A stretch of DNA of 64,000 bases from Polynucleobacter sp. MWH-UH23A (GTDB lineage: Bacteria; Pseudomonadota; Gammaproteobacteria; Burkholderiales; Burkholderiaceae). The notes beneath the pieces are model-generated. The model was not told the origin of the DNA, did not search any database, and saw only the letters and a list, made by a program, of their open reading frames with translations. The position numbers were made by a program, and so were the translations under genes. Of this stretch, positions 50,170 through 61,057 are shown one piece after another. The stretch is from positions 434,001 through 498,000 of the forward strand of contig NZ_CP099572.1 in the NCBI RefSeq assembly GCF_040409805.1. The letters run 5' to 3'. Numbering within the stretch: the stretch's first letter is position 1; the number at the start of each line of letters is the position of its first letter.

Positions 50170-50528
50170 TGGTGGAGTCGGCGGGAATCGAACCCGCGTC
50201 CGCAAATCCTCCACAACAAGTTCTACATACTTAGTCATATCATTTAATTTAATCAGCTAGACACGGACTGACACGTTTCTCGCCGACGATTCACTTGGTT
50301 TTCGTACTATTCTTCGTGACACAAAATAGTCTTATCTCTTGTATATGACCCTGATGTAGCTTGCGCTACCTGACCCAAGAGAGAATCAGTTCAGGGGCAA
50401 CCGCAATTAAGCGGCTAGTGCGTAACGTTCGTCGTTAGCAGTTATTACATTCCCATTGATTTACGAGATAACGGGTCCTCGGTATGCCCTTGATGCTTTG
50501 CAATCCACGTCGAAACCATGTCGACCCC
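50170..50528 (-). ncRNA. ssrA: Transfer-messenger RNA (tmRNA)
   Basis: 359 nt, one-piece form. The 5' end GGGGTCGACATGG pairs with the 3' end CGACTCCACCA through a seven-pair acceptor stem with one G-U. The T-arm GCGGGTTCGATTCCCGC is present. The tag frame at 50407-50439 reads ANDERYALAA and then a stop, and the LAA end is the usual protease signal. tmRNA frees ribosomes stalled on broken messages. The 3' end is a known target of integrases; no second copy of it was found in the window. Confidence 0.95.
50407..50439 (-). other. tmRNA proteolysis-tag reading frame
   Basis: Reads GCT AAC GAC GAA CGT TAC GCA CTA GCC GCT TAA on the minus strand and gives ANDERYALAA. The resume codon is GCT. The tag matches the betaproteobacterial pattern ANDE-x-x-ALAA. 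Confidence 0.92.
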
Positions 50529-50592
50529 GGAGTTCACGCATAAGAATCTCTATTTTAAAGCCGCTAGCCTTAAATTGCTTGCGAATGTTGCT

Positions 50593-51273
50593 TTAATCCC
50601 TATTGGGAAAAATGATGTTGACTAACTCCAGAGGAGAATTGATGAGGTAATCCGCTCCCCAGGCTTCTGGTGGTTCTTTGCAGCCACAATATCCATATGC
50701 CGCTGCTACAGTTTTCATGCCAGCAGCTTTCCCAGCAATAACATCTCGAATATCGTCGCCAACATAAAGTGATTTTATAGGGTCAATATTGGCTAATCTA
50801 GCTGCGTGCAAGATCGGCTCTGGATGTGGTTTAGAGTGTGGCGTGGTGTCGCCAGAGACAGTAGAAGCCGATCTCTCATGAAGGCCCATGAGCTCAACTA
50901 ATGGGTTGGTAAAGCGCTGGCTTTTATTAGTCACGATTCCCCAGGGGAGATTGGCTTGATCCATTTGATCCAATAAGTGATCAATATCTTCAAACAATTT
51001 GCTTTCAACTAGCAACGCTTTCTCATAATTGGAGAAGAATTCATCTCTTAAGGTGACGAAATCTGGGTGGTCTGTGCCGATCCCAAAAGCGCCCTCTAGC
51101 AATCCTCGCGCTCCTGCAGAGGCATAAGGCCGAAGGAATTGATAAGGCTTGGGATCTAAATTGCGGGCTGTTAGAAGCTTGTTTGTGGCCGCTACTAGGT
51201 CTGGGGCGGTATCCGCTAAGGTTCCATCTAAGTCAAAAAACACCCCATGAAAGGGGCTGCTAAAACTGCTCAT
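50593..51273 (-). CDS. gph: Phosphoglycolate phosphatase
   Basis: 226 residues of the HAD superfamily. [17 protein letters not shown] gives the catalytic Asp pair, WGIVTNKSQ the second motif, KPHPEPIL the Lys and [17 protein letters not shown] the metal-binding Asp pair. It removes phosphate from 2-phosphoglycolate. The start overlaps the ubiG stop by four bases (ATGA), and this ubiG-gph pair is standard in Burkholderiales. Confidence 0.93.
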   Translation of the reverse strand: MSSFSSPFHGVFFDLDGTLADTAPDLVAATNKLLTARNLDPKPYQFLRPYASAGARGLLEGAFGIGTDHPDFVTLRDEFFSNYEKALLVESKLFEDIDHLLDQMDQANLPWGIVTNKSQRFTNPLVELMGLHERSASTVSGDTTPHSKPHPEPILHAARLANIDPIKSLYVGDDIRDVIAGKAAGMKTVAAAYGYCGCKEPPEAWGADYLINSPLELVNIIFPNRD

Positions 51274-51959
51274 TTACGAACCGCAATCATGTAGTTCACA
51301 TCTACATCATCGCTGAGGCTGTAGACCTGAGTGAGAGGGTTGTAGCCCAAACCTTTTATACCGAGCATTTGCAATCCTGCCTGACGCGTAAACGCAACTA
51401 ACTCCGAAGGCTTAATGAATTTAGCGTATTCATGCGTACCTTTAGGTAGTAACTTCAGAATGTATTCAGCTCCAACAATGGCAAATAAGTAAGACTTTGG
51501 ATTTCGGTTTAGGGTGCTGAAAAATAAAGTGCCCCCTGGTTTGCATAGTTTGGCACATGCACGGACTACAGATGCAGGATCAGGTACATGTTCAAGCATT
51601 TCCATGCAGGTAACTACGTCATATTGTTCAGGTTGCTCATCTGCTAAATCTTCTGCAGAGATTGAGCGATAGATGAGCTTAGCGCCAACTTCTAATGCAT
51701 GAAGCTCGGCGACTTTGAGCGCTTTTTCAGATAAATCGATGCCAGTTGTATCTGCACCAGATTGAGAAATAGATTCAGCCAAGATGCCACCACCGCAACC
51801 TACATCAACTACTTTTTTATTCTCAAGCGACACAAATGATTTAATCCAATTTAAACGCAATGGGTTAATCGCATGCAATGGTTTGAACTCGCTATTGGGA
51901 TCCCACCAACGATGGGCTAGGGCGCTAAATTTGGCGATTTCTGATTGATCGACGTTCAT
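51270..51959 (-). CDS. ubiG: Ubiquinone biosynthesis O-methyltransferase
   Basis: 229 residues. [22 protein letters not shown] is the UbiG lead sequence, [17 protein letters not shown] the SAM-binding motif, and [19 protein letters not shown] the post-motif. It catalyses both O-methyl steps of ubiquinone synthesis. It lies downstream of ompA across a strong terminator and is co-translated with gph. Confidence 0.95.
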   Translation of the reverse strand: MNVDQSEIAKFSALAHRWWDPNSEFKPLHAINPLRLNWIKSFVSLENKKVVDVGCGGGILAESISQSGADTTGIDLSEKALKVAELHALEVGAKLIYRSISAEDLADEQPEQYDVVTCMEMLEHVPDPASVVRACAKLCKPGGTLFFSTLNRNPKSYLFAIVGAEYILKLLPKGTHEYAKFIKPSELVAFTRQAGLQMLGIKGLGYNPLTQVYSLSDDVDVNYMIAVRK

Positions 51960-52014
51960 GTTGGACTTGTACTTAATGCAAAAAGAATGTGTATGTGATG
52001 AATATAGCGGAAAT

Positions 52015-52043
52015 AAAAAAGCCCGCTGTAAGCGGGCTTTTTT
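52015..52043. terminator. Bidirectional intrinsic terminator after the OmpA-family gene
   Basis: AAAAAAGCCCGCT (52015-52027), loop GTA, AGCGGGCTTTTTT (52031-52043): a perfect 13-bp stem. On the minus strand it ends the ompA-type transcript 14 bases after its stop. Confidence 0.95.
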
Positions 52044-52057
52044 ACAAGTAAAAAGAA

Positions 52058-52633
52058 TTACTTAGCTGCTGTACCAACAACTTCGATGTCTGTACGGCGG
52101 TTCTTAGCACGGCCTTCAGCAGTTGCGTTTGATGCAACTGGATTGCTCTTGCCCTTAGATTCTGTGTAGATGCGGCTACCGTCAACACCCTTGCTTACGA
52201 GGTATGTCTTAACAGATTGAGCACGACGCTGACCGAGAGCCATGTTGTATGCATCTGTACCAACGCTGTCTGTGTTACCAACAGCAATGATCACTTCCAA
52301 CTTGATTTTCTTCAAGTCAGCAGCGATTTTGTCCAATGTAGCCATTCCTTCTGGCTTCAAAGTTGCTTTGTCAAAATCATAAAGTGTGTCAGCTTGCAAA
52401 GTGATTTTGCTTTGGCTAACGCCAGCAGCTGCAGTACCAGCAGTCAATGCACCGTCACAACCCTTAGCTGCAGTAGCAGGTGTCCAGTTGTTATCGCGCC
52501 AGCACAATTGGCCATCACCGTTTTTCCAGGCTGTACCAGTTGAGTTGACCCAGTTGTCAACGTTTTGAGCTGAAGCAGCAGTAGCGGCAACAGTAATTAC
52601 ACCAGCAAGTACCAGTTTTAGGGTTTTGTTCAT
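52058..52633 (-). CDS. OmpA-family outer-membrane protein
   Basis: 191 residues. A signal peptide ends at ATAASAQ. A short region with [18 protein letters not shown], which has two Cys, precedes the C-terminal OmpA domain, where [21 protein letters not shown] and [20 protein letters not shown] and NRRTDIEV bind peptidoglycan. It is shorter than E. coli OmpA and lacks the eight-stranded barrel. GAGGA lies upstream of the ATG. It is divergent from gyrA. Confidence 0.93.
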   Translation of the reverse strand: MNKTLKLVLAGVITVAATAASAQNVDNWVNSTGTAWKNGDGQLCWRDNNWTPATAAKGCDGALTAGTAAAGVSQSKITLQADTLYDFDKATLKPEGMATLDKIAADLKKIKLEVIIAVGNTDSVGTDAYNMALGQRRAQSVKTYLVSKGVDGSRIYTESKGKSNPVASNATAEGRAKNRRTDIEVVGTAAK

Positions 52634-52792
52634 TTTTAGTCCTCAAAAATCTCTTTTTTAATTAAAGTCAAACTTAAATGTAATTCGCCCTACCTTAAAG
52701 CTAAAACTGCAAAGCGACACATCTCAATTTCGTACAAACTGACAGAATCTTAGCATAGCGCCCCTCTGTCATCAAAATGATATTATTTCTAG

Positions 52793-55486
52793 ATGGAACA
52801 AGCCGCTAAAGAAACACTACCAATATCCCTCGAAGACGAAATGCGGCGGTCCTATTTGGACTACGCAATGAGCGTCATCGTCGGCAGAGCCCTGCCAGAC
52901 GTGCGTGACGGCCTCAAACCGGTGCACCGCCGGGTCTTGTATGCGATGTATGAATTAAACAACGATTGGAACCGAGCTTACAAAAAATCTGCCCGTATAG
53001 TTGGCGATGTGATCGGTAAATACCATCCGCACGGTGATTCTGCGGTGTATGACACCATCGTTCGTATGGCCCAGGATTTCTCTCTGCGCTATATGCTGGT
53101 TGACGGCCAGGGTAACTTTGGCTCTGTAGACGGCGATAACGCTGCTGCAATGCGATATACCGAGATTCGTCTGCGTAAGATCGCCCATGAGCTTTTGGCC
53201 GATTTAGACAAGGAAACCGTCGATTTTGGGCCAAATTACGATGGTAGCGAGAAAGAACCCCTGATTTTGCCGGCCAAAGTGCCAAATTTGCTGATAAATG
53301 GCAGTTCTGGCATTGCTGTGGGCATGGCAACCAACATTCCTCCCCATAACCTGGATGAGGTGATTTCAGCCTGTTTGCACGTACTTCACAACCCAGAATG
53401 CTCAATTGATGAGCTGATTGAGATCATTCCAGCCCCGGATTTCCCGACCGCTGGCATTATTTACGGTCTTCAGGGGGTTCGTGAGGGCTACCGTACAGGC
53501 CGTGGCCGCGTAGTGATGCGCGCTAAGACCCATTTTGAGGACTTGGACAAAGGATCCCGTCAGGCCATCATCGTGGATGAGTTGCCTTACCAGGTAAACA
53601 AGAAAAACTTGCTTGAGCGAATTGCTGAGCTAGTGAATGAGAAAAAAATTGAAGGCATTTCTGATTTACGTGATGAATCAGATAAATCTGGCATGCGCGT
53701 TGTGATTGAACTCAAGCGTGGCGAAGTGCCTGAAGTCGTTCTCAATAATTTATACAAGAGCACTCAATTACAAGATAACTTCGGCATGAACATGGTGGCT
53801 TTGGTAGATAACCAACCACGTTTGTTGAACCTGAAGCAAATGCTTGAGTACTTCTTGCAACATCGTCGTGAAGTAGTTACACGTCGTACGATTTTTGAAT
53901 TACGCAAAGCGCGTGAGCGTGGTCACGTTCTTGAAGGTTTGGCTGTTGCATTAGCAAACATTGATGAGTTCATCGCAATTATTAAAGCGGCTGCAAACCC
54001 TGTCATTGCTAAGCAAGAGTTGATGGGTAAGGCTTGGGATTCTTCTATGGTGCGCGAGATGTTGGCACGCGCTGAGAGTGATACTCCAGGTGGTCGCAAC
54101 GCTTATCGTCCAGAAGGTTTGTTGCCTGAGTACGGCATGCAAAGTACTGGTCTCTATCGTCTTTCTGATAGCCAAGCGCAAGAAATTTTGCAAATGCGTT
54201 TGCAACGTTTGACTGGTCTTGAGCAAGACAAGATTGTTAACGAGTACAAAGAAGTGATGGCGGAAATTGCTGACTTGTTGGATTTGTTAGCAAAGCCAGA
54301 ACGCGTGACCCAAGTGATTGAAGATGAACTGAAAGAAGTTCAATCTGAATTTGGTGCCGCCGGCACAGATAACGGTCGTCGTTCATTCATTGAGATGAAT
54401 GCAACCGAGCTCTTCACTGAAGATTTGATCACTCCACAAGATATGGTGGTGACACTTTCTCATACTGGTTACATGAAGAGTCAGCCTCTGAGCGAATACC
54501 GCGCACAAAAACGCGGTGGTCGCGGTAAGCAAGCTGCAGCTACAAAAGACGAGGATTGGATTGACACTCTGTTCGTGGCGAATACGCATGACACGATCTT
54601 GTGCTTCTCTGATCGTGGCCGCATGTACTGGCTCAAAGTGTGGGAGGTTCCACAAGGTAGTCGTACATCGCGTGGTAAGCCAATCGTCAACATGTTCCCA
54701 TTGATTGAAGGTGAAAAGATCACCGTGATTCTGCCGATTAAGGGCTATCAAGATGATCACTATGTATTCATGGCTACTCGTCTAGGTACAGTGAAGAAGA
54801 CACGCTTGTCTGACTTCTCTAACCCACGTAAAGCCGGCATTATTGCGGTTGACCTCAACGAAAATGATTTCTTAGTGGGCGCTGCGATTACCGATGGTCA
54901 GCATGACGTAATGTTGTTCTCTGATGCAGGTAAAGCAGTTCGCTTTGATGAAAACGATGTGCGCCCAATGGGCCGTACCGCACGCGGTGTGCGCGGTATG
55001 AACTTAGGCGAAGGACATCAAGTGATTGCCATGTTGGTAGCGCCTGCAGAAGCTGCAGAGGGCGCGCAAATAGCGGTAGTTGATGAGAATGGCGTTGCTA
55101 TTCCAAGCAGCGTACTAACTGCTACAGAAAATGGTTATGGCAAGCGCACTCCAATCGCTGAATACACGCGTCATGGTCGCGGTACTAAAGGCATGATTGC
55201 GATCCAGACAACTGAGCGTAACGGTAAGGTAGTTGCAGCAGCACTAGTATCACCAGAAGATCAAATTATGTTGATTACTACTGGTGGCGTTTTAGTTCGC
55301 ACTCGCGTCTCTGAGATTCGTGAGATGGGTCGCGCTACTCAAGGTGTTACCTTGATAAACGTCGACGAAGGCACCCGTTTATCTGGCTTGCAGCGAATTG
55401 CTGAGAGTGACTCAGATGAGGAGGGTGCTGACGATGCTGAAGATGGCGATGCATCTACGGATCCAGTAGCTGATCAAGACCAGTAA
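52793..55486 (+). CDS. gyrA: DNA gyrase subunit A
   Basis: 897 residues. [28 protein letters not shown] opens the breakage-reunion domain in two familiar stretches, [13 protein letters not shown] holds the Ser and Asp of the quinolone region in their sensitive form, and [10 protein letters not shown] the active Tyr. The C-terminal wheel includes [11 protein letters not shown] (the GyrA box) and ends in an acidic tail. GyrA cuts and rejoins DNA to add negative supercoils. serC follows four bases after its stop. Confidence 0.97.
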   Translation: MEQAAKETLPISLEDEMRRSYLDYAMSVIVGRALPDVRDGLKPVHRRVLYAMYELNNDWNRAYKKSARIVGDVIGKYHPHGDSAVYDTIVRMAQDFSLRYMLVDGQGNFGSVDGDNAAAMRYTEIRLRKIAHELLADLDKETVDFGPNYDGSEKEPLILPAKVPNLLINGSSGIAVGMATNIPPHNLDEVISACLHVLHNPECSIDELIEIIPAPDFPTAGIIYGLQGVREGYRTGRGRVVMRAKTHFEDLDKGSRQAIIVDELPYQVNKKNLLERIAELVNEKKIEGISDLRDESDKSGMRVVIELKRGEVPEVVLNNLYKSTQLQDNFGMNMVALVDNQPRLLNLKQMLEYFLQHRREVVTRRTIFELRKARERGHVLEGLAVALANIDEFIAIIKAAANPVIAKQELMGKAWDSSMVREMLARAESDTPGGRNAYRPEGLLPEYGMQSTGLYRLSDSQAQEILQMRLQRLTGLEQDKIVNEYKEVMAEIADLLDLLAKPERVTQVIEDELKEVQSEFGAAGTDNGRRSFIEMNATELFTEDLITPQDMVVTLSHTGYMKSQPLSEYRAQKRGGRGKQAAATKDEDWIDTLFVANTHDTILCFSDRGRMYWLKVWEVPQGSRTSRGKPIVNMFPLIEGEKITVILPIKGYQDDHYVFMATRLGTVKKTRLSDFSNPRKAGIIAVDLNENDFLVGAAITDGQHDVMLFSDAGKAVRFDENDVRPMGRTARGVRGMNLGEGHQVIAMLVAPAEAAEGAQIAVVDENGVAIPSSVLTATENGYGKRTPIAEYTRHGRGTKGMIAIQTTERNGKVVAAALVSPEDQIMLITTGGVLVRTRVSEIREMGRATQGVTLINVDEGTRLSGLQRIAESDSDEEGADDAEDGDASTDPVADQDQ

Positions 55487-55490
55487 GGCG

Positions 55491-56588
55491 ATGACTTTCG
55501 ATCACCGCATCTTCAATTTCGCTGCGGGGCCTGCTACCTTGCCTGAAGAGGTATTGAAGCAGGCTGCGGATGAGATGTTGAATTGGCGCGGGCTTGGTAC
55601 AAGCGTGATGGAAATTAGTCATCGCAGCAAAGAGTTCATGGAAGTCTATGAAGAGACTTTGCAAGATCTCCGCACCTTAATGCGCATACCTGATACCTAT
55701 GAGATCTTGCTTTTGCAAGGTGGTGGTCTTGGACAAAATGCAGCGATTCCAATGAACTTGATGCCCTTGGCAAAGAATGGTCCCAAGGCGGATTTTTTAG
55801 TGACTGGTATTTGGTCTGAAAAATCTTACAAAGAAGCACAAAAGTACGGTACTGCAAATTTAGCGGCATCATCCGCTGCAGAAAAATTTAATACGATCCC
55901 GCCAAGATCGAGTTGGAAATTATCCAGTGATGCTGCCTATGTGCATTACTGTGCCAATGAAACCATTGGTGGCGTTGAGTTTCCTGATGTACCGGATGTG
56001 GGAAGTATTCCTTTGGTTGCTGATATCTCAAGCAACATGCTCTCCAAAGAGATGGATGTAAATAAGTGCGCTGTTTGGTTTGGTGGCGCGCAAAAAAATA
56101 TTGGCCCCTCTGGTGTCACGATTGTGATTATTCGCAAGGATCTAATCGGTCACAGTATGGGTATTACCCCAACCATTTGGGATTGGGCTATACAAGCCAA
56201 TACACAATCAATGATCAATACGCCTCCTACATTTGCCATTTATATGGCAGGCCTTGGGTTTAAGTGGCTCTTAAAACAGGGTGGCGTAAAAGCAATTGAA
56301 AAACGTAATCAAGAAAAAGCAGATTTGCTCTATCAGTTCATTGATCAAAGCAGTTTGTATGAAAACCGCGTTACCAAAGAATATCGTTCACGCATGAATG
56401 TGACTTTCTTCTTGAAAGACGAAAATTTGAATGCGGAGTTTTTGGCGCAATCGAATGCTGCAGGTTTGGTGGCTTTGCGCGGCCACAAAGCAGCAGGTGG
56501 TATGCGCGCCAGTATTTACAACGCAATGCCGATTGAGGGTGTAAAAGCCCTAGTTGAATTTATGCGCGACTTTGAAAGGCGGGCTTAA
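55491..56588 (+). CDS. serC: Phosphoserine aminotransferase
   Basis: 365 residues. FNFAAGPATLPEEVL and MEISHRSKEFMEV are the N-terminal signatures, WFGGAQKNIGPSGVTI contains the PLP-binding Lys, and AAGGMRASIYNAMP closes the fold. It makes phosphoserine from 3-phosphohydroxypyruvate and may also serve vitamin B6 synthesis. Its stop overlaps the pheA start by one base (TAATG). It is the first of the amino-acid genes in the gyrA-serC-pheA order. Confidence 0.96.
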   Translation: MTFDHRIFNFAAGPATLPEEVLKQAADEMLNWRGLGTSVMEISHRSKEFMEVYEETLQDLRTLMRIPDTYEILLLQGGGLGQNAAIPMNLMPLAKNGPKADFLVTGIWSEKSYKEAQKYGTANLAASSAAEKFNTIPPRSSWKLSSDAAYVHYCANETIGGVEFPDVPDVGSIPLVADISSNMLSKEMDVNKCAVWFGGAQKNIGPSGVTIVIIRKDLIGHSMGITPTIWDWAIQANTQSMINTPPTFAIYMAGLGFKWLLKQGGVKAIEKRNQEKADLLYQFIDQSSLYENRVTKEYRSRMNVTFFLKDENLNAEFLAQSNAAGLVALRGHKAAGGMRASIYNAMPIEGVKALVEFMRDFERRA

Positions 56589-57667
56589 TGAGCACTGAAG
56601 AACAGCGCCTAGCGCCATTACGTGAAAAAATAGACGCCTTAGATGCCCAGATTTTAGATTTGCTAACGCAGCGTGCTAAAGCGGCTCAAGAAGTGGGTCA
56701 CGTCAAAGGTGGATTCTCCTCGCCGGTATTTCGTCCAGAGCGCGAACGTCAAGTTGTTGCGCGCTTACAAGAGATTAATCAAGGTCCTTTGTTGACTGAC
56801 GGCATTGCTGCCATCTGGCGCGAAGTTATGTCTGCTTGCCGCGCCTTAGAAGCGCGCCAAACAATTGCGTATCTCGGACCGGTAGGGACATTTTCTGAGC
56901 AAGCGGCACAGACCTATTTTGGCCACTCAATTGCTGGCTTACCTTGTGCTAGCTTGGATGAGGTATTTAAGTCGGTTGAGAAGGGTGCGGCGCAATTTGG
57001 GGTTGTGCCTGTTGAAAATTCAAGTGAAGGTGCCATCTCACGCACGCTTGATTTGTTATTGGATTCTTCCATGCGAATCAGTGGAGAAGTTGTTCTGCCT
57101 ATTCGCCATCACCTGTTAACAAAGAGTGGCAACTTAGATGGTGTGACTACAGTATGTGCACATGCGCAGGCTTTAGCTCAATGTCAGCAGTGGTTAAGCG
57201 TACATGCGCCACAGTTAAAGCGCCAAGCTGTCAGCAGTAATGCTGAGGCGGCCCGTTTGGCTGCGAATGATCCAACATTGGCTGCTATTGCTGGTGATCC
57301 CGCACAAGAAGCCTATGGTTTACAAGCAGTAGCTGCGCAAATTCAGGATGATCCACACAATCGCACCCGCTTTGTAATTGTGGGTAACTATGCTTGCCAA
57401 CCCACAGGAAAAGATCAAACATCATTAGTACTGTCTGTGGATAACCAGCCAGGTGCAGTACATCGTTTGCTAGCCCCATTGGCAAAACATGGCGTTTCTA
57501 TGAACCGCTTTGAGTCTCGTCCAGCGCGCAAAGGCACTTGGGAATATCACTTCTATATTGATATTGCTGGTCATGCTGATGATGCGAAGGTAGTTGCTGC
57601 TTTAAATGAGCTAAAGGAAGTGGCTGCGTTTTATAAGAATCTTGGCTCTTATCCTCATTCTGCGTAA
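56588..57667 (+). CDS. pheA: Bifunctional chorismate mutase / prephenate dehydratase
   Basis: 359 residues. The N-terminal chorismate mutase (LREKIDALDAQILDLLTQRAK) is followed by prephenate dehydratase (IAYLGPVGTFSEQAA, VPVENSSEGAISRTLD) and a C-terminal ACT domain with GAVHRLLAPLAKHG and FESRPARKGTWEYHFY, the Phe-binding site. It makes phenylpyruvate from chorismate and is likely inhibited by Phe. It lies between serC and hisC. Confidence 0.96.
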   Translation: MSTEEQRLAPLREKIDALDAQILDLLTQRAKAAQEVGHVKGGFSSPVFRPERERQVVARLQEINQGPLLTDGIAAIWREVMSACRALEARQTIAYLGPVGTFSEQAAQTYFGHSIAGLPCASLDEVFKSVEKGAAQFGVVPVENSSEGAISRTLDLLLDSSMRISGEVVLPIRHHLLTKSGNLDGVTTVCAHAQALAQCQQWLSVHAPQLKRQAVSSNAEAARLAANDPTLAAIAGDPAQEAYGLQAVAAQIQDDPHNRTRFVIVGNYACQPTGKDQTSLVLSVDNQPGAVHRLLAPLAKHGVSMNRFESRPARKGTWEYHFYIDIAGHADDAKVVAALNELKEVAAFYKNLGSYPHSA

Positions 57668-57722
57668 GCAAGTGCCTAGTAGTTTTTAAAAGATTAATCA
57701 GCAAACCATTTAGTAAATTCGA

Positions 57723-58847
57723 ATGACTTCTAAGATCGGCCTAAAACATATTCATGCGATTGCCCCTTATGTTGGCGGCCGTCCAATTAGTGAAGTCGCG
57801 CGTGAGTATGGTCTTGATGAAAACAAGATCGTGAAGTTAGCGTCCAATGAAAACCCCTTGGGAATGCCAAAGTCTGCTCAGGATGCGATGCTCAAAGCTG
57901 CAAGCGATTTGGGTCGTTACCCTGACTCCAATGGATTCGAGTTAAAGAATGTTTTATCTAGCTCTTTAGGTGTGCCGCCTGATTGGATAACACTGGGCAA
58001 TGGCAGCAACGATATTTTGGAATTAGCTGCGCGCGCAGTTGCGCAAGCAGGCGACGAGGTGATTTTCTCTAAGCATGCATTCGCTGTTTATCCGCTTGCC
58101 ACTCAGGCTGTTGGGGCAAAAGCAGTAGAAGTTTTGGCAACTTCAAGTTACGGACATGATTTGCCAGCAATGCTAGCCGCTGTCAAATCTGCAGGTGATA
58201 AAGCGAAATTGGTTTTTGTGGCCAACCCAAACAATCCCACGGGAAGTTATCTCACTGCAAAAGAGATTGAAGATTTTTTAGTGGCGCTGCCATCGCATGT
58301 TGTAGTGGTGTTGGATGAGGCTTATAACGAATATCTCACGCCTGAGCAGCGTTACGATGCTATCGCTTGGGTGAAGCGTTTTCCGAATATGATTCTGTCG
58401 CGCAGCTTTTCTAAGGCTTACGGTCTTGCAGGTTTGCGCATTGGTTATGGGGTTGCTCAGCCACATTTAACGGATTTATTAAATCGCATTCGTCAGCCAT
58501 TCAATGTGAATAGCCTTGCACAAGCTGCAGCGATTGCCGCTTTTCAGGACAAGGCGTTTTTACAAAAGGGCTTTGAGCTCAATTGCGCTGGTTACCAACA
58601 ACTCACGAAAGCATTTGATCAACTAGGACTTCGCTATTTGCCATCAGCAGGTAATTTTGTATTGGTGAAGGTAGGCGATGATGATCAAGCTGGCGCGCGC
58701 ATGAATTTAGCTTTGCTCAAGCGCGGCATTATTGTTCGTCCAGTTGGTAACTATGGTCTTCCGCAGTGGTTGCGTATCTCAATTGGTTTGCCGCAAGAGA
58801 ATGCAGCATTTATTGATGCATTAAAAGCAATTTTGGCGGGCGAATGA
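57723..58847 (+). CDS. hisC: Histidinol-phosphate / aromatic aminotransferase
   Basis: 374 residues of aminotransferase class II. ASNENPLGMPKSAQDAML, FVANPNNPTGSYLTA, VVLDEAYNEYL and SRSFSKAYGLAGLRIGYG (Schiff-base Lys) are present. By position between pheA and tyrA it probably transaminates phenylpyruvate and hydroxyphenylpyruvate as well as imidazole acetol phosphate, so a second hisC may exist in the his operon. Its stop overlaps tyrA by four bases (ATGA). Confidence 0.93.
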   Translation: MTSKIGLKHIHAIAPYVGGRPISEVAREYGLDENKIVKLASNENPLGMPKSAQDAMLKAASDLGRYPDSNGFELKNVLSSSLGVPPDWITLGNGSNDILELAARAVAQAGDEVIFSKHAFAVYPLATQAVGAKAVEVLATSSYGHDLPAMLAAVKSAGDKAKLVFVANPNNPTGSYLTAKEIEDFLVALPSHVVVVLDEAYNEYLTPEQRYDAIAWVKRFPNMILSRSFSKAYGLAGLRIGYGVAQPHLTDLLNRIRQPFNVNSLAQAAAIAAFQDKAFLQKGFELNCAGYQQLTKAFDQLGLRYLPSAGNFVLVKVGDDDQAGARMNLALLKRGIIVRPVGNYGLPQWLRISIGLPQENAAFIDALKAILAGE

Positions 58848-59728
58848 CCATCATTAATCCAGTAAGCAATTACGGCACCGTCACCATTGTGGGCGTTGGC
58901 TTGATTGGTGCCTCACTTGGCTTGGCTCTTAAGAAAGCAGGGGTGGTCACAAAGGTTTTGGGCGTTGGTCGTAGTAAAGAAAATTTAGATCAAGCACAAA
59001 AGATGGGTGCGATTGATGGCGTAGTGGATTTGATAGAAGCTACAAAGCAGTCAGATGTCATTGTGCTTTGTGTACCAGTAGCGCAGATGAGAGCCGCGTT
59101 TGAAACAATAGAGCCCCATCTAGAGTCGCGCACCATGATTACGGATACTGGCAGCACTAAAGGTGATATCATTTTGGCGGCTAAAGAAGTTTTAGGAAAG
59201 AAAGCTTGTCAGTTCGTGCCAGCACATCCGATTGCCGGTGGTGCGCAACATGGTGCTAGCGCAGCTAAGGCAGATTTGTTCCAAGGGAAACAAACCATCA
59301 TTTGCCCCCTACAGGAAAACTCACCAGAAGATACTGCGTTGATTACTGGATTTTGGGAGTCAGTAGGATCTGTGGTGAAGAAAATTGGCGTTGTGCAGCA
59401 CGATGCCATTTATGCAGCAGTCTCACACTTGCCACACATCTTGTCTTACGCCTTAATGGCTAGTGTGGTGAACTCTGAGGATGCAGATCAAAAGCTGGAT
59501 CATGTTGGTGCTGGCTTTAAAGATTTCACGCGCATCGCCGCTTCTAGCCCAGAAATGTGGCGTGACATTTGCCTTGGTAACCGCACCGCCATTCTGAAAG
59601 AGCTTGATCAATATTTATTAATCGTCAATCACATGCGTAAATTGATTGCGGAAAATGATGGTGCGGGCTTAGAGAAATTATTCAATAAGGCAAGTAAGGC
59701 GCGCCAAGATTTGGATGCATCTGAATGA
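58844..59728 (+). CDS. tyrA: Prephenate/arogenate dehydrogenase
   Basis: 294 residues. [21 protein letters not shown] binds NAD(P), [10 protein letters not shown] is the conserved turn, and [14 protein letters not shown] and [14 protein letters not shown] carry the catalytic His and the helix that follows. It leads from prephenate to the tyrosine precursor. No chorismate mutase domain is fused to it. It overlaps hisC and aroA by four bases each (ATGA), so the three are tightly coupled. Confidence 0.95.
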   Translation: MTIINPVSNYGTVTIVGVGLIGASLGLALKKAGVVTKVLGVGRSKENLDQAQKMGAIDGVVDLIEATKQSDVIVLCVPVAQMRAAFETIEPHLESRTMITDTGSTKGDIILAAKEVLGKKACQFVPAHPIAGGAQHGASAAKADLFQGKQTIICPLQENSPEDTALITGFWESVGSVVKKIGVVQHDAIYAAVSHLPHILSYALMASVVNSEDADQKLDHVGAGFKDFTRIAASSPEMWRDICLGNRTAILKELDQYLLIVNHMRKLIAENDGAGLEKLFNKASKARQDLDASE

Positions 59729-61053
59729 GTGGTTTGCCTGATATCAGTATTGGCCCATTCAAGCGAGCACAAGGCTCGATTGTCTTACCAGGCTCGAAGA
59801 GTATTTCTAATCGCGCGTTATTACTTGCAGCACTTTCCTCTGGAACTACGACTCTTAAAAACTTATTAGATGCTGATGACACCCAAGTCATGCGTAATGC
59901 CCTGCGCCAGCTAGGTCTCACAGTCACTGATAAAGACAATCATGTTTGCGTAGTTGAGGGTTGCGGCGGGAAATTTCCTGTGCAAGATGCAGACCTCTTT
60001 ATGGGAAATGCGGGAACTGCCATTCGACCATTAACTGCAGCTCTAGCAATGCAAGGCGGTAACTATCGCCTCTCAGGCGTTGCGCGTATGCACGAGAGAC
60101 CGATCCGTGATCTGGTTGATGGTTTGCGTCAAGTAGGCGCAAAGATTGAATACGAATTGCAAGAGGGTTATCCGCCGATTAAGATTTTGGCCTCACCTAT
60201 TCAGATTAAAGATGTGGTGAAAGTACGCGGTGATGTATCGAGCCAATTCTTAACTGCTTTGCTAATGGCTTTGCCCTTGGTAGCAACTGAACCAGTACGC
60301 ATTGAAGTGGTAGGTGAATTAATTTCACGTCCATACATTGATATCACTTTAAAGTTGATGGCTAGATTTGGTGTGACTGTTGCTTGTCCTGATGCGCAGT
60401 CATTCGTGATTCCAGCTAAAACATCTGATGCGGTTTATAAGAGTCCTGGCCAGTTATCGGTTGAAGGCGATGCTTCCTCTGCTTCTTATTTCTTGGCTCT
60501 GGGCGCTATTGGCGGTGGCCCAGTGCGCGTATTAGGTGTTGGAAAAGACAGTATTCAAGGGGATGTGGCATTTGCTGATGCGCTTGCCTTAATGGGCGCC
60601 AAGATTACTGCTGGTGAAGATTGGGTAGAAGTTGCTGGCGTAACAAATGCTAATGGCAAACTCAATGGCATCACTTTAGATTGCACGGAAATTCCAGATG
60701 CGGCAATGACTCTAGCGGTTGCCGCTTTATTTGCTGATGGTCCAACACGCTTAAACAATATTGCTAGCTGGCGCGTGAAGGAAACCGATCGGATCGCAGC
60801 AATGGCGAAAGAGTTAAAAAAAATTGGTGCAGTTGTTGAGGAGGGCGCCGATTACATTGTGGTGCAAGCACCAGCATCACTCAGTGATTGGAAATCTCCA
60901 AGTGAAGGCATTGATACCTACGATGACCATCGTATGGCAATGTGTTTCTCATTGGCTGCGTTTGGTCCGAACGCGCTCAAGATTAATGATCCGAACTGTG
61001 TGGCGAAAACTTTCCCAACCTACTTCTCGGAATTTGCGACGGTAGTTGCGTAA
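59725..61053 (+). CDS. aroA: 3-phosphoshikimate 1-carboxyvinyltransferase (EPSP synthase)
   Basis: 442 residues. [19 protein letters not shown] binds shikimate 3-phosphate, [18 protein letters not shown] is the second signature and [17 protein letters not shown] the PEP-binding one. GNAGTAIRP is the sensitive class I form for glyphosate. It makes EPSP in the shikimate pathway. It overlaps tyrA and is followed four bases later by cmk. Confidence 0.97.
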   Translation: MSGLPDISIGPFKRAQGSIVLPGSKSISNRALLLAALSSGTTTLKNLLDADDTQVMRNALRQLGLTVTDKDNHVCVVEGCGGKFPVQDADLFMGNAGTAIRPLTAALAMQGGNYRLSGVARMHERPIRDLVDGLRQVGAKIEYELQEGYPPIKILASPIQIKDVVKVRGDVSSQFLTALLMALPLVATEPVRIEVVGELISRPYIDITLKLMARFGVTVACPDAQSFVIPAKTSDAVYKSPGQLSVEGDASSASYFLALGAIGGGPVRVLGVGKDSIQGDVAFADALALMGAKITAGEDWVEVAGVTNANGKLNGITLDCTEIPDAAMTLAVAALFADGPTRLNNIASWRVKETDRIAAMAKELKKIGAVVEEGADYIVVQAPASLSDWKSPSEGIDTYDDHRMAMCFSLAAFGPNALKINDPNCVAKTFPTYFSEFATVVA

Positions 61054-61057
61054 TTTA

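Noticed and set aside
48947..50170. Attachment-site repeat of the ssrA 3' end flanking the mobile mystery genes
   Set aside because: I looked for a second copy of the tmRNA end near the receptor stop and found none, so an integrated element is not demonstrated.
52914..53405. 163-codon minus-strand frame opposite gyrA
   Set aside because: The gyrA frame here contains the gyrase signature motifs; the opposite frame shows none and starts without a ribosome binding site.
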